DNA of 64,000 nt from Sphingobium estronivorans (GTDB lineage Bacteria > Pseudomonadota > Alphaproteobacteria > Sphingomonadales > Sphingomonadaceae), in NCBI RefSeq assembly GCF_008692605.1, contig NZ_LFCT01000011.1:103156-167155 (forward strand). Reading direction: 5' to 3'. Each line of letters begins with the position of its first letter. The first letter of the stretch is position 1. Made by a program: the position numbers and the translations under genes. The notes under the pieces were generated by a model. That model was not told where the DNA came from. It was given only the letters and a program-made list of their open reading frames with translations, and did no database searches. This document shows, one piece after another, positions 35,220 through 43,579 of the stretch.

Positions 35220-36636
35220 GCCGGTGGCGGACAGGCTGCGCGCCGATGTGGCGGTGATCGGATCGGGACCGGGCGGCTCCGTCACCGCGACGCTCTGCGC
35301 CGAGGCGGGCTATTCCACCCTGCTGGTCGAGGAGGGTCCCGATTTGCCGCTCGATGCCATGGCGCATTTTTCGGGCGAGGAAATCCTCCATAAATATCGC
35401 CACGCCGGCGTCACCATGGCGTTCGGCAATCCCTCCATCACCTATGTCGAAGGGCGCTGCGTCGGCGGCGGAAGCGAGGTCAATCGCGGCCTCTATCACC
35501 GCACGCCGCCCTATGTGCTGGAGCAATGGGCGGGGAGCCATCATGTCGATGCGCTGACCCCCGAAGCTCTTGCCCCGCATTTCGAGGCGTGCGAGGCGAC
35601 CGCGCGGATTGCCGCCCTGCCGGGCACGCCGCCGCCCTTGTCGCAGCGGCTGGGGGAGGGGGCCATGCGGCTCGGCTGGGATGCCATCGCCGCGCACCGG
35701 CTCTACGATTATGAGACGGGGCGCAAACAGTCGATGAGCGCGACCTTCGTGCCGCGTTTTCGCCAGGCGGGGGGAAGGGTGATCGCGGATATGCGCGCGC
35801 AGCGTATCCGCCGGATCAATGGCCGATGGGAAGTGACGGCGCGCCATCGCTCGACGGGGTCGGTCACCATCGTCGCCGATGCGCTGTTCGTCGCCTGCGG
35901 GGCGGTGCAGACGCCCGCTTTGTTGCGCCGGTCGGGCATCCGGCACAATATCGGCGACAGCCTGCGCTTCCATCCGATGCTGAAGGCGGTCGCGCTGTTC
36001 GATACGCCGGTCAACCGGCTGGGCGACCCCGATCCGGTCCATCAGATCAAGATGTTCGAGCCGCGCTTCGGCATCGGCTGCTCGATCAGCTCGCCCGCGA
36101 TGCTGGCGCTGGCTCTGGCGGCCAATCCCCCGATGCGGGCGCGGATCGCTGCCGATGCGGCGCGGATGGGACTCTATTATGTGCAGAACGGCACGGGCCA
36201 TGGCCGGGTCCGCACCCTGCCGGGCTGTCATGATCCCGTCGTGTCGGTTTGCCATGAGCAGGCGGAACTGGATCAGCTTTACGACGGCCTCCAGCATCTG
36301 ATCCGCGCCCTGTTCGCGGCGGGCGCGCAGGCGGTCCAGCCCTGCATGCCGGGTTTCGCCATGCTCCGGTCGGTTGAGGACATGGCGACCCTGCCCGAAT
36401 GCCTGCCGCGCAAGTCGGCCATGCTGACATCGGTGCATGTCTTCGCCTCCTGCCCGATGGGGGAGGATCGGCGGTTGAGCGCCACCGATTCCTGGGGACG
36501 GATTCACGATGCCGACGGCTTGCGCATTGCGGACGCCTCGCTGATGTGCGGGCCGACCATCGCCAACCCGCAGGGCAGCGTCATGGCCATCGCCCATCGC
36601 AACGCGCTGCACGCCATCGCACGGAGATTTGCGTGA
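35212..36636 (+). CDS. GMC-family FAD oxidoreductase
   Basis: A 474-residue flavoenzyme. The ADP-binding GSGPGGSVTATL is at about 17-28, and the GMC signature region reads GRCVGGGSEVNRGLYHRTPP. A C-terminal half has VFASCPMGED and DASLMCGPTIANPQGSVMA. GMC enzymes oxidise alcohols. Between a UbiA/HAD pair and an SDR, it could fill the FAD-oxidase role that DprE1 plays in mycobacteria (2-hydroxyl oxidation of a lipid-linked pentose), though DprE1 belongs to another flavin family. ATG at 35212 overlaps the previous stop. The upstream ATG at 35182 is less likely. Confidence 0.88.
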   Translation: MSEPVADRLRADVAVIGSGPGGSVTATLCAEAGYSTLLVEEGPDLPLDAMAHFSGEEILHKYRHAGVTMAFGNPSITYVEGRCVGGGSEVNRGLYHRTPPYVLEQWAGSHHVDALTPEALAPHFEACEATARIAALPGTPPPLSQRLGEGAMRLGWDAIAAHRLYDYETGRKQSMSATFVPRFRQAGGRVIADMRAQRIRRINGRWEVTARHRSTGSVTIVADALFVACGAVQTPALLRRSGIRHNIGDSLRFHPMLKAVALFDTPVNRLGDPDPVHQIKMFEPRFGIGCSISSPAMLALALAANPPMRARIAADAARMGLYYVQNGTGHGRVRTLPGCHDPVVSVCHEQAELDQLYDGLQHLIRALFAAGAQAVQPCMPGFAMLRSVEDMATLPECLPRKSAMLTSVHVFASCPMGEDRRLSATDSWGRIHDADGLRIADASLMCGPTIANPQGSVMAIAHRNALHAIARRFA

Positions 36637-37652
36637 CGCTGCATCTGGTCACGGGCGGCTCGGGCTTCATCGGCGCGTCGATGGCGCGGCGGTTGCATGA
36701 GCAGGGGGACCGGGTGCGCGTGGTCGATCTGCTGCGCGACCCTGCCCTGCCGCCCGGCATCGAGTTCCACCAGGCCAGCATCTGCGACCGCGACGCGATG
36801 GCGCGGGCGATGCGGGGCGTGACCGTGTTGCACCACCATGCCGCCCTGGTGGCGCAGAGCAATGCCGGGCGGCGCTATCACCAGGTCAATGTCGAGGGCA
36901 GCCGCATCCTCGCGGAAGAGGCGATCCGCGCTGGCGTCGATGCCATCGTCCATCTCAGCAGCACGTCCGTCTATGGCCTGCCGCCACCGGGACCGATCAC
37001 CGCCGAGACGGTGCCGCAACCGCTGGAAAGCTATGGCCGCTCGAAATGGGCCGCCGAAAGGGTGATGGCGGGGCTATGCGAGCGGGCGGGTGTGCCGCTC
37101 ATCACCATCCGGCCCCGGGCGACGCTGGGGGACGGGCGGCTCGGCATCTACCAGATCCTGTTCGACTGGATCGCGGAGCATCGGCGGCTCTACATCATCG
37201 GCGACGGCCGCAACCGGATGCAGTTCGTCCATGTCGAGGATCTGGTGGATTTCATCCTGCTGGCGCTGTCGCTGGGGCACGGCGGGACCTATAATGTGGG
37301 GACGGATGATTTCGGCACGTTGCGCCAGGATCTGGAAGGGCTGATCGATCATGCGGGCAGCCGCTCGCGGATCGCCGGCCTGCCGGTGTTGCCTGCGATG
37401 ATGGCGCTGGGGGCGCTGCATGCGCTGCGCCTGTCGCCGCTGGTGCCGTGGCAATATCGGACCTATCATCGCGACTGTTATTTCGATGTCGCGCCGCTGC
37501 TGGCGATGGGATGGACGCCGCGCTGGTCCAATGCGACGATGCTGGCGCAAAGCTACGACAGCTACCGGGCGCGGCGGCCTGTGGGGGACGCCTCAGCGCA
37601 CCGCTCCCCCTTGCGGCAACAGGCCATCGGCTTGCTTCGCCGTCTTTCCTGA
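36633..37652 (+). CDS. NAD(P)-dependent extended-SDR epimerase/dehydratase
   Basis: A 339-residue protein with the Rossmann motif Gly8-x2-Gly11-x2-Gly14 (VTGGSGFIG). The catalytic Ser/Thr is in VHLSSTSVYG and the Tyr-x3-Lys in ESYGRSKWAAE. GTG at 36633 follows CGGAG and overlaps the GMC stop, so it is preferred over an ATG far upstream in the shadow frame. Family members act on nucleotide sugars or 3-beta-hydroxysteroids. Here a lipid-linked ketopentose is conceivable as substrate (DprE2-like role, inference). Its last 60 bases overlap the convergent flippase-like gene. Confidence 0.88.
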   Translation: MTLHLVTGGSGFIGASMARRLHEQGDRVRVVDLLRDPALPPGIEFHQASICDRDAMARAMRGVTVLHHHAALVAQSNAGRRYHQVNVEGSRILAEEAIRAGVDAIVHLSSTSVYGLPPPGPITAETVPQPLESYGRSKWAAERVMAGLCERAGVPLITIRPRATLGDGRLGIYQILFDWIAEHRRLYIIGDGRNRMQFVHVEDLVDFILLALSLGHGGTYNVGTDDFGTLRQDLEGLIDHAGSRSRIAGLPVLPAMMALGALHALRLSPLVPWQYRTYHRDCYFDVAPLLAMGWTPRWSNATMLAQSYDSYRARRPVGDASAHRSPLRQQAIGLLRRLS

Positions 37653-38588
37653 AAAGGGCAGCCAGCCAATCGCGAACAGGGCGGTCGGCGCCCAGAGCAG
37701 CAGGTGGGCAAGCAGCAGCACGGCGGCGGCATGGTCCGCCGCGATGCCGCTGCGGGTGAAGGCGGCCAGTCCGAACAGCTCGAACGTGCCGAAATGGCCC
37801 GGCAGGCCGGGGACCAGCGTGCCGAGCGTACTGGCGGTGAAGGCGGTCATCGGCGCCTGCCATTGGCCGAGCGTGCCGCCAAGGCTGACCCAGGCGCCCA
37901 GGAACAGCACCGCCTCCAGCAGCCAGCAGAGGAGGGAAAGGGCGCTCAGCAGCGCGACCCTTCGGGGGGAACGGAGGATGGCAAAGGTGGCCAGCATGTC
38001 GCGGAAAGCATGCGCGATGCGGCCTTTAAGGCTTTTATCCCGCCCCCCGGCGGGCGATCTGACGGGCAGGAAACGCAGGATCAGGGGCGCCCCCACCATG
38101 CCGATCGTCGCCACCGCGATCAGCGCCAATCCACCCATTGGCGGCAGATGCAGCGCCACCAGCGCAACGCCCAGCAGCAGCAGGGCGGCAAGATCGTAAA
38201 ATCGCTCGATCAGCATCGCGCCCAGCACGCTGCCGGTGCGCACGGCCATATGCCGCTGGAACCAGGCCAGGCGGAACAGGTCCCCGGCCCGCAGCGGCAA
38301 CAGGTCGCTGATGCCGAAGCTGGCGATGAAGGGCGCGGGCACGGCGCGCAGCGGCAGGCTCCGGCCCGTCGCCGCCTCCAGCAGTACCCAGAAACGGACG
38401 GCGCGCAGCAGGAAATCCAGCGCATAGGCGGCCAGGGCGACGCCCAGCGGCATCATCGCCGCGCGCGACAGGGCCGCCATCGCCGCGCCCATGTCGACCT
38501 GGCGCAGGAAGAGCAGCAGCAACGCCACGCCGACCAGGCAATGGACGGCAATGCGCAGCGGACGGCGGAAGGGGGAAGGATCGCGCAT
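37593..38588 (-). CDS. YbhN/UPF0104 (lysylphosphatidylglycerol synthase TM-like) membrane protein
   Basis: A 331-residue polytopic protein with about eight helices. It carries the family motifs LDFLLRAVRFWVLLEAA, SDLLPLRAGDLFRLAWF and SVLGAMLIERFYDLAALLLL. Members are associated with lipid or glycolipid translocation or modification (MprF transmembrane half, AglD-type). It is convergent with the epimerase gene and overlaps it by 60 bases, an unusually long antiparallel overlap of coding sequence. A flippase role for the cluster's lipid-linked product is inference. Confidence 0.84.
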   Translation of the reverse strand: MRDPSPFRRPLRIAVHCLVGVALLLLFLRQVDMGAAMAALSRAAMMPLGVALAAYALDFLLRAVRFWVLLEAATGRSLPLRAVPAPFIASFGISDLLPLRAGDLFRLAWFQRHMAVRTGSVLGAMLIERFYDLAALLLLGVALVALHLPPMGGLALIAVATIGMVGAPLILRFLPVRSPAGGRDKSLKGRIAHAFRDMLATFAILRSPRRVALLSALSLLCWLLEAVLFLGAWVSLGGTLGQWQAPMTAFTASTLGTLVPGLPGHFGTFELFGLAAFTRSGIAADHAAAVLLLAHLLLWAPTALFAIGWLPFSGKTAKQADGLLPQGGAVR

Positions 38589-38707
38589 GCAGCGCCATCC
38601 TATGCCCGTGACCGCCGATCGGAACAGCGCGAATCGGGGGGAAAGGGATTACCCCCTCATATCGCAGGTTTCATATCGCGGCGTCGCCCGGGGGGCGAAA
38701 GCGCCGG

Positions 38708-39673
38708 TCATCCCACCCGCAGCGCCGCCAGTTCCTCCGGCGACAGCCGCAGTTCGGCGGCCTTCACGCTTTCCTCTACCCGCGCGGGGCTGGACGCGCC
38801 GAAGATCGGAATGGTCGGCTGCGGCTGGTTGACGAGATAGGCCAGCGCGACATCGTTGATGCCGACGCCACGGTCCGCCGCAATCCGCCGGGCGGCTTCG
38901 AACCGGGCGTCATTGGCCGGATTGGCGTAAAAGGCGGCCAGCGCCTCAGGCAAGGCGCCCTTTTCGCGCATGGCGAAATAGCCGCGGCTCTGCGAACAAT
39001 AGGGTATGATGGCAAGGCCGCTGTCCTTCAGCGCCTGCTCGGCATGGTCTTCGAAATAGAGCACATAGCCCTGCTGCGCGGCATGCGCCTCATCCGGCTT
39101 GGCAAGGCCCCAGAAGGGTTGCAGCGCGACAAAGCCTTCGCTGCCCTTGCCACGGGCATATTCATTGGCCTCCAGCACGCGGGCCGCGGTCCAGTTCGAC
39201 GCGCCGAACCAGCGGATCTTCCCCTCCGCCTTGGCGTCGATCAGCATGTCCATGATGGGCGCGACCGGCGCGTCCACATTGTCCATGTGCAGCCAGTAGA
39301 GGTCGATCGTGTCGATGCCCAGATGCTCCAGGCTTTCCAGAAGGTCGCTGCGGACATCTTCCGGATTCACCCGGTTGCGGTAATCGCCAACCCGCATATC
39401 GAACAGACCGCCCTTGGTGGCGATGACGAAATCCTCCCGCTTCCGGCCCTTCAGCCATGCCCCGATTGCCCGCTCGCTGGCGCCCTTGGGTGCGTCGGGA
39501 ATCCAGTCGCCGTAGGAACGGGCGGTGTCGAGGAAATTGCCGCCGAGCGCCGCGAACCGATCCAATATCGCGTTCGCTTCCGGTTGCGCGATGGCGGTGC
39601 CGAGCATGTTCGTGCCGTAACAGAGCGCACTGACCGATAGATCGGTGCTGCCGATCCTCACCTTTGAAAGCAT
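38708..39673 (-). CDS. Aldo/keto reductase
   Basis: A 321-residue NADPH-dependent TIM-barrel oxidoreductase. The catalytic Asp/Tyr are in FLDTARSYGDW, the Lys in IATKGGLFDM and the His region in YWLHMDNVDAP. The NADP-binding end reads IPIFGASSPARVEESVKAAE. ATG at 39673 is preceded by AAGGAGA and fits family length. The longer frame back to 39763 lacks support. It is divergent from two Lrp/AsnC genes, which may control it. Substrate unknown. Confidence 0.92.
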   Translation of the reverse strand: MLSKVRIGSTDLSVSALCYGTNMLGTAIAQPEANAILDRFAALGGNFLDTARSYGDWIPDAPKGASERAIGAWLKGRKREDFVIATKGGLFDMRVGDYRNRVNPEDVRSDLLESLEHLGIDTIDLYWLHMDNVDAPVAPIMDMLIDAKAEGKIRWFGASNWTAARVLEANEYARGKGSEGFVALQPFWGLAKPDEAHAAQQGYVLYFEDHAEQALKDSGLAIIPYCSQSRGYFAMREKGALPEALAAFYANPANDARFEAARRIAADRGVGINDVALAYLVNQPQPTIPIFGASSPARVEESVKAAELRLSPEELAALRVG

Positions 39674-39933
39674 GATATTCTCCTTTTTTTGTCCGTTCCG
39701 CGCCACCGGCACAGTCGAGAGGATTTCGCATCCACGTTGCCGACATGCTAAATTGTTACGCATTATGTGAAAACCGGAAAAAAAATTTATTTTCTTTCGT
39801 AATATGGGTCGATAGAGATATTGCCGATGTAACGAGGGGACGGCTTGGCTTTGACCGGCGGGATTTCATTGTATCTGGAACTCCTTGGGCGGGCAGGCTA
39901 GGGCGCATGCATCGAAAAGGAGGGCGAGCGGCA
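39674..39933. promoter_or_regulatory. Divergent promoter region between aldo/keto reductase and AsnC-type regulator
   Basis: 260 bases, AT-rich around 39750-39810 (a run of A then TTTATTTTC). Contains TACGCATT at 39757-39764, a half-site-like sequence also seen in the divergent promoters of the catabolic island downstream. No gene is supported. The long plus frame from 39745 lacks a ribosome site until 39916. Confidence 0.5.
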
Positions 39934-40416
39934 ATGCAGATCAGAAGTGGGCGAACGATGACGCCGCCAGCGCTGGACGGTCTTGACACCAATATTATCG
40001 AAATATTGCGCACGAACGGACGAGCCACCAACCAGGAAATCGCCGAACGGTTGTCCGTCACCGCCGCCACCGTTTCCGCCCGCCTGCAGAAGATGGAGGA
40101 TGCCCGCGTCATGCGGGTCGTCGCGGTCACGGATTTTTCCGCCTATGACTATAACGTCATCATTGCGCTGGGCGTGCAGGTGCAGGGTCGCGACGTGGAG
40201 GCCGTTGCGCGCGATCTGGCCGATCTGCGCGAGGTGTTGAGCGTCAACATCATGAGCGGCAGTCATGACATCGAATTGCTGGTTGCCCTGCATGATTTCG
40301 CCGAAGTGCAGCAATTGCTGTTCGCGCATATCGCGGATATCGACGGCGTGTCGCATATCTCGCCGGGCGTCGCCGTCGACATGGTGAAGTTCGAATTCAA
40401 CGTGGTGCCGCTATGA
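39934..40416 (+). CDS. Lrp/AsnC-family regulator 1
   Basis: A 160-residue regulator. The N-terminal helix-turn-helix is at about residues 20-60 (LDTNIIEILRTNGRATNQEI, then RLSVTAATVSARLQKM). The RAM/ligand-binding domain follows (IIALGVQVQGRDVEAVARDL). ATG at 39934 has AAGGAGG upstream. An alternative is 39958. It overlaps the next AsnC-type gene by four bases (ATGA), so two paralogues are co-translated. It is divergent from the aldo/keto reductase gene and just upstream of the catabolic island. Confidence 0.9.
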   Translation: MQIRSGRTMTPPALDGLDTNIIEILRTNGRATNQEIAERLSVTAATVSARLQKMEDARVMRVVAVTDFSAYDYNVIIALGVQVQGRDVEAVARDLADLREVLSVNIMSGSHDIELLVALHDFAEVQQLLFAHIADIDGVSHISPGVAVDMVKFEFNVVPL

Positions 40417-40904
40417 CCGCTCCTGCTCCCACATCCCGCCTCGACCAGCTCGACCACGGCATCGTCGAAAGGCTGGCGCGCGATGCGCGCATTTCCAACC
40501 GCGCCATCGCGGCCGAACTGGGCGTGACCGAAGGCACCATCCGCACCCGCATCAAGCGGTTGCAGAATGAAGGGTTGATCCAGTTCACGGTCGTCACCGA
40601 CTTCCGCATGGCGGGATCGCCCAATCTCTGCATGTTGGGGATCGATGCCGATCCATCCCATGTCGAGGAACTGGCGCGCAGCCTGTCGGACATTCCGGAA
40701 ATCACTTGCGTCATCTCGCTGCTCGGCCGGTACAGCCTGCTGATCATGGGGCTGTTCAACAATCTGGAGCAGTTGAACGATCTTGTCGTTCAGCGGATTC
40801 GACCCCTGCCGGGCGTGCAGCGAGTGGAAACCTCGATTTCGGTGCATAACGTCAAATATGAGGCAGGCATCGCCAAAATCACGCGGAAACAGGGCGAGGG
40901 TTAG
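40413..40904 (+). CDS. Lrp/AsnC-family regulator 2
   Basis: A 163-residue paralogue of the preceding regulator. The helix-turn-helix has LDHGIVERLARDARISNRAI and AELGVTEGTIRTRIKRLQ, and a RAM domain follows. Translational coupling suggests the two proteins could form a mixed oligomer. The stop codon lies inside the hairpin at 40901-40967. Confidence 0.92.
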   Translation: MTAPAPTSRLDQLDHGIVERLARDARISNRAIAAELGVTEGTIRTRIKRLQNEGLIQFTVVTDFRMAGSPNLCMLGIDADPSHVEELARSLSDIPEITCVISLLGRYSLLIMGLFNNLEQLNDLVVQRIRPLPGVQRVETSISVHNVKYEAGIAKITRKQGEG

Positions 40905-40967
40905 AGCGATTTTCTAGAGCGATTTTCAGGCGATCGGAAAAGATCGCCGGATAAGAAATCGCTCTAA
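40901..40967. terminator. Nested inverted repeats forming a bidirectional terminator-like hairpin
   Basis: Outer arms TTAGAGCGATTT (40901-40912) and AAATCGCTCTAA (40956-40967) are perfect complements and contain the stop codons of both convergent genes. An inner 7-bp hairpin GGCGATC/GATCGCC (40929-40935, 40942-40948) has loop GGAAAA. A second direct copy of TAGAGCGATTTT sits at 40915-40926. Confidence 0.75.
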
Positions 40968-42079
40968 ATCGTCAACCCACCCCCAATGGTCCGCAACAGA
41001 TGGACCAGTTGGCCTTGCCGGTGCGTCCCGGTCTTGGCGAAGATCGCGCGCAGATGGGCTCGCGCCGTATTATGGGCGATGTCGAGCGCCCGCGCCGCGT
41101 CCACCAGCGCCGCGCCGCGGGCAAGCTGAACCGCCAGCCCCGCCTCGGCGGGCGTGAGCTGAAACCGGTCGCGCAGCGATTCGGGATCGGGCCCCTCCAC
41201 CCGCGCCGGATCGGCCAGGAACAGCGCCAGGCTGGCCCCGTCGCCATAGGCATTGGCCGGCAACGCCCGCGCCACCCCCCGCAGCGGCTGGCCATCGGGC
41301 ACGGCAATCTCCAGCCGCTGTTCTTCCCCGGCGGCGGGCGGGTTGCGCAGCAGGCGGTCCAGCGCCGCTGCCGCCGCACCCAATAGCGGCTCCAGCCGGC
41401 CCTGGCGCTCGGCCAGGGCGGTCGCTTCGACCAGCATCCGGTCCGCCACCGCGTTGCGCCGCAGGATCCGGCCATCGCGCGCCAGAATGAAGCTCGCGAC
41501 CGCCAGCCCCTCCATCGCGCTGCTGAACACCTGCCGTTCGGCCTGGGTCGAGGTCAGCCGCGCGTGCAGGTTCAGCGCGATCCGCAGATGCGGCACCAGC
41601 CGCGCTATCAATGCCAGTTCCCGCTCTCCGAAATCGGGCCAGCTCATGTCGCGGGTGACGCGCAACCGCACCGATGCGCCCGACGGCGCATGCAGGTCGA
41701 CGCCCATGATCTGGCCGGTCCCTGCCTTGTGCAGCCATTCGCGGAAGCGGGGCGGAACATGGCGCACGAAATCGCTGAAGATCACGGCCCGGCCTTCGGG
41801 CAGGTCGACAAAAGGGTCGGCGGCGAACAGCTGCTCATATTCGGCGGAACGGGACGGATCGCCGCCGGGGGTAACCTGCGACGCGATCCCGCTATGCCCG
41901 GTCGCGACCAGCAACGTGGCGAAGGGCGCGTCGGCCGCTACCGCCAGCGCGCGCAAAAACCCCTCCCAAGGTGGATTTTCCGTCAGCCCGCCATAAAGCG
42001 CCTCCAGCAGCGAGGAGACATCCGCCTCATCGGCAGTGTCCCTCGCCGACGCGGCATCGGTGTCGTTCGGATCGTCCAT
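40964..42079 (-). CDS. LuxR-type transcription regulator of the catabolic island
   Basis: A 371-residue protein with a C-terminal LuxR helix-turn-helix (about 305-365: RFQLTPAEAGLAVQLARGAA, then LDIAHNTARAHLRAIFAKTG). A ~300-residue N-terminal part is PAS/GAF-like (FILARDGRILRRNAVADRML). No receiver domain is present, so it is a ligand-sensing rather than phosphorylated regulator. It lies at the left edge of the SDR/NTF2/Rieske island and probably controls it. Confidence 0.87.
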   Translation of the reverse strand: MDDPNDTDAASARDTADEADVSSLLEALYGGLTENPPWEGFLRALAVAADAPFATLLVATGHSGIASQVTPGGDPSRSAEYEQLFAADPFVDLPEGRAVIFSDFVRHVPPRFREWLHKAGTGQIMGVDLHAPSGASVRLRVTRDMSWPDFGERELALIARLVPHLRIALNLHARLTSTQAERQVFSSAMEGLAVASFILARDGRILRRNAVADRMLVEATALAERQGRLEPLLGAAAAALDRLLRNPPAAGEEQRLEIAVPDGQPLRGVARALPANAYGDGASLALFLADPARVEGPDPESLRDRFQLTPAEAGLAVQLARGAALVDAARALDIAHNTARAHLRAIFAKTGTHRQGQLVHLLRTIGGGLTI

Positions 42080-42142
42080 AGGCCCGCTATAGAGCCACGC
42101 CGCAGCCCACCGCGCAAGAGGAAGGCTGGCTCCCCGTCTCCG

Positions 42143-42676
42143 TCAGCCATTACCCCATTGGATGAAATGGCCGATGTCGGTGCGCTCATGCGGCTTGCGC
42201 CCGGTGTTGGCGAGCCAGTGCGCGGTGATCTGCAATTTGGAGTCCAAGGGCTGAACGACCTCGACCAGCCGGTCATATTCGGTCCGCGCGATCCGCCACA
42301 CGCCGTCTTCCCGGCGATATTTGTCGCGATAAATGGCGCTGCCGCTGGTGTGGAGCTGGTCATCCAGATTGATGAAGATGTCCTCCAGATACCAGATGCC
42401 CTCCGCCTCGTCGGCGCCGGTCAGAGTGATTTCGGGCATATGGCCATGATGCATGGGCGCCGTGCCGGAATGGAAGCTGTTGGCCAGGAAATCCATCATA
42501 TTGTCGCGCCCGGCCAGCTTCACCTTATAGCCGCCGCCGCGATATTCGACGCTGATATCGTCCGTGAACAGCGTTGCCAGCAAGGGCAAATCCGCCGTAT
42601 CGATGCCCCGGAAATAGCGATGCTTGAGTGTGCGGATATCCTCGAAATCGCTCAGCTCTTGCAGCGAATATGCCAT
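42143..42676 (-). CDS. NTF2-like/SnoaL-fold protein 1
   Basis: A 177-residue protein beginning with the typical helix (LQELSDFEDIRTLKHRYFRGIDT), then LATLFTDDISVEYRGGG and a C-terminal strand IARTEYDRLVEVVQPL. This cone-shaped alpha+beta fold includes ketosteroid isomerases, BaiE-type dehydratases and hydroxylase small subunits. Catalytic residues cannot be assigned by eye. ATG at 42676 has GGAGAGAGG upstream. It is divergent from an SDR gene. Confidence 0.85.
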   Translation of the reverse strand: MAYSLQELSDFEDIRTLKHRYFRGIDTADLPLLATLFTDDISVEYRGGGYKVKLAGRDNMMDFLANSFHSGTAPMHHGHMPEITLTGADEAEGIWYLEDIFINLDDQLHTSGSAIYRDKYRREDGVWRIARTEYDRLVEVVQPLDSKLQITAHWLANTGRKPHERTDIGHFIQWGNG

Positions 42677-42788
42677 GCCTCTCTCCATCACGCAAAATAT
42701 ATATGTTATGGACTAGTAACTGGCATATGCGTATTTGTCACGATGATATATTACGTTGTTGAGTGAAGGAATGGCAGGAGACGATGGC
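42677..42788. promoter_or_regulatory. Divergent AT-rich promoter region in the catabolic island
   Basis: Between an NTF2-like gene (minus) and an SDR gene (plus). Contains ATATGCGTAT at 42725-42734, whose complement matches the TACGCAT element seen at 47786 and 39757, and an ACGCAAAATATATAT stretch near 42690. Likely holds control sites for both genes. Confidence 0.5.
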
Positions 42789-43562
42789 GTGAGCAGGGCA
42801 GGGCAAGGCAGGGTGGCGATCGTCACGGGCGGGACGCGGGGGATCGGCGCCGCGATCGTCCGCCGACTGCTGGAGGACGGCTATGACGTCGCTACCTGCG
42901 GCCGCACCGCACCCGATGCGCCGATCGCCGTCGATGGGCGGGCGGCGGTGTTCGACGCCTGCGACATTCGCGATCCGGCGGCCGTGGCGGACTGGATCGC
43001 CGCCGTGGCGCAGCGTCATGGCCGCATCGACCTGGTCGTCAATAATGCGGGCGGTTCGCCCCATGCCGATGCCGCCACGGCCAGCGCCCGCTTTTCCGAA
43101 CGCATCCTGCAACTGAACCTGCTCGCGCCGCTTTATGTGGCGCAGGCCGCCTATCCGCATCTGAAGGCGGCGGGCGGTTCCGTCGTCAATATCGCCAGCG
43201 TGTCGGCGGTCCGACCCTCGCCGGGCACGGCCATCTACGGCGCGGCCAAGGCGGGACTGGTCAGCCTGACCACCAGCCTTGCGCAGGAATGGGGGCCGGA
43301 CGTGCGCGTCAACGCGATCATCGTCGGCCTCATCGAAACCGAAACGTCGGAACTGACCTATGGCAGCGCAGGCGCGCAGGATCGCATCGCCGCCTCCTTG
43401 CCCCTCAAGCGCATGGGGCGCGGCGCGGACATCGCCGATGCGGTGCTGTTCCTCGCCTCGCCGGGCGCCGCCTATGTCAGCGGTGCGCGGCTCGACGTCC
43501 ATGGCGGCGGCGAGCGGCCGCTGTTCCTGGAAATCGTCAAGCAGGAAGCCGGGCAGGCCTGA
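42789..43562 (+). CDS. Short-chain dehydrogenase/reductase 1
   Basis: A 257-residue classical SDR. The cofactor motif is TGGTRGIG, NNAGG follows, catalytic Ser is in VVNIASVSAV, and Tyr-x3-Lys is in AIYGAAKAGLVSL. The start is taken as GTG 42789, with AGGAG eight bases before it. The ATG at 42771 gives six more residues but has no properly spaced ribosome site. It oxidises or reduces a hydroxyl/keto group of the island's unknown substrate. It is followed by an NTF2-like gene after 17 bases. Confidence 0.88.
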   Translation: MSRAGQGRVAIVTGGTRGIGAAIVRRLLEDGYDVATCGRTAPDAPIAVDGRAAVFDACDIRDPAAVADWIAAVAQRHGRIDLVVNNAGGSPHADAATASARFSERILQLNLLAPLYVAQAAYPHLKAAGGSVVNIASVSAVRPSPGTAIYGAAKAGLVSLTTSLAQEWGPDVRVNAIIVGLIETETSELTYGSAGAQDRIAASLPLKRMGRGADIADAVLFLASPGAAYVSGARLDVHGGGERPLFLEIVKQEAGQA

Positions 43563-43579
43563 AGCAAGGGAGAATGGGA

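Noticed and set aside
36399..36632. Upstream extension of the epimerase frame
   Set aside because: It lies inside the GMC gene and has no signal. The GTG at 36633 has a ribosome site and gives the exact Rossmann N-terminus.
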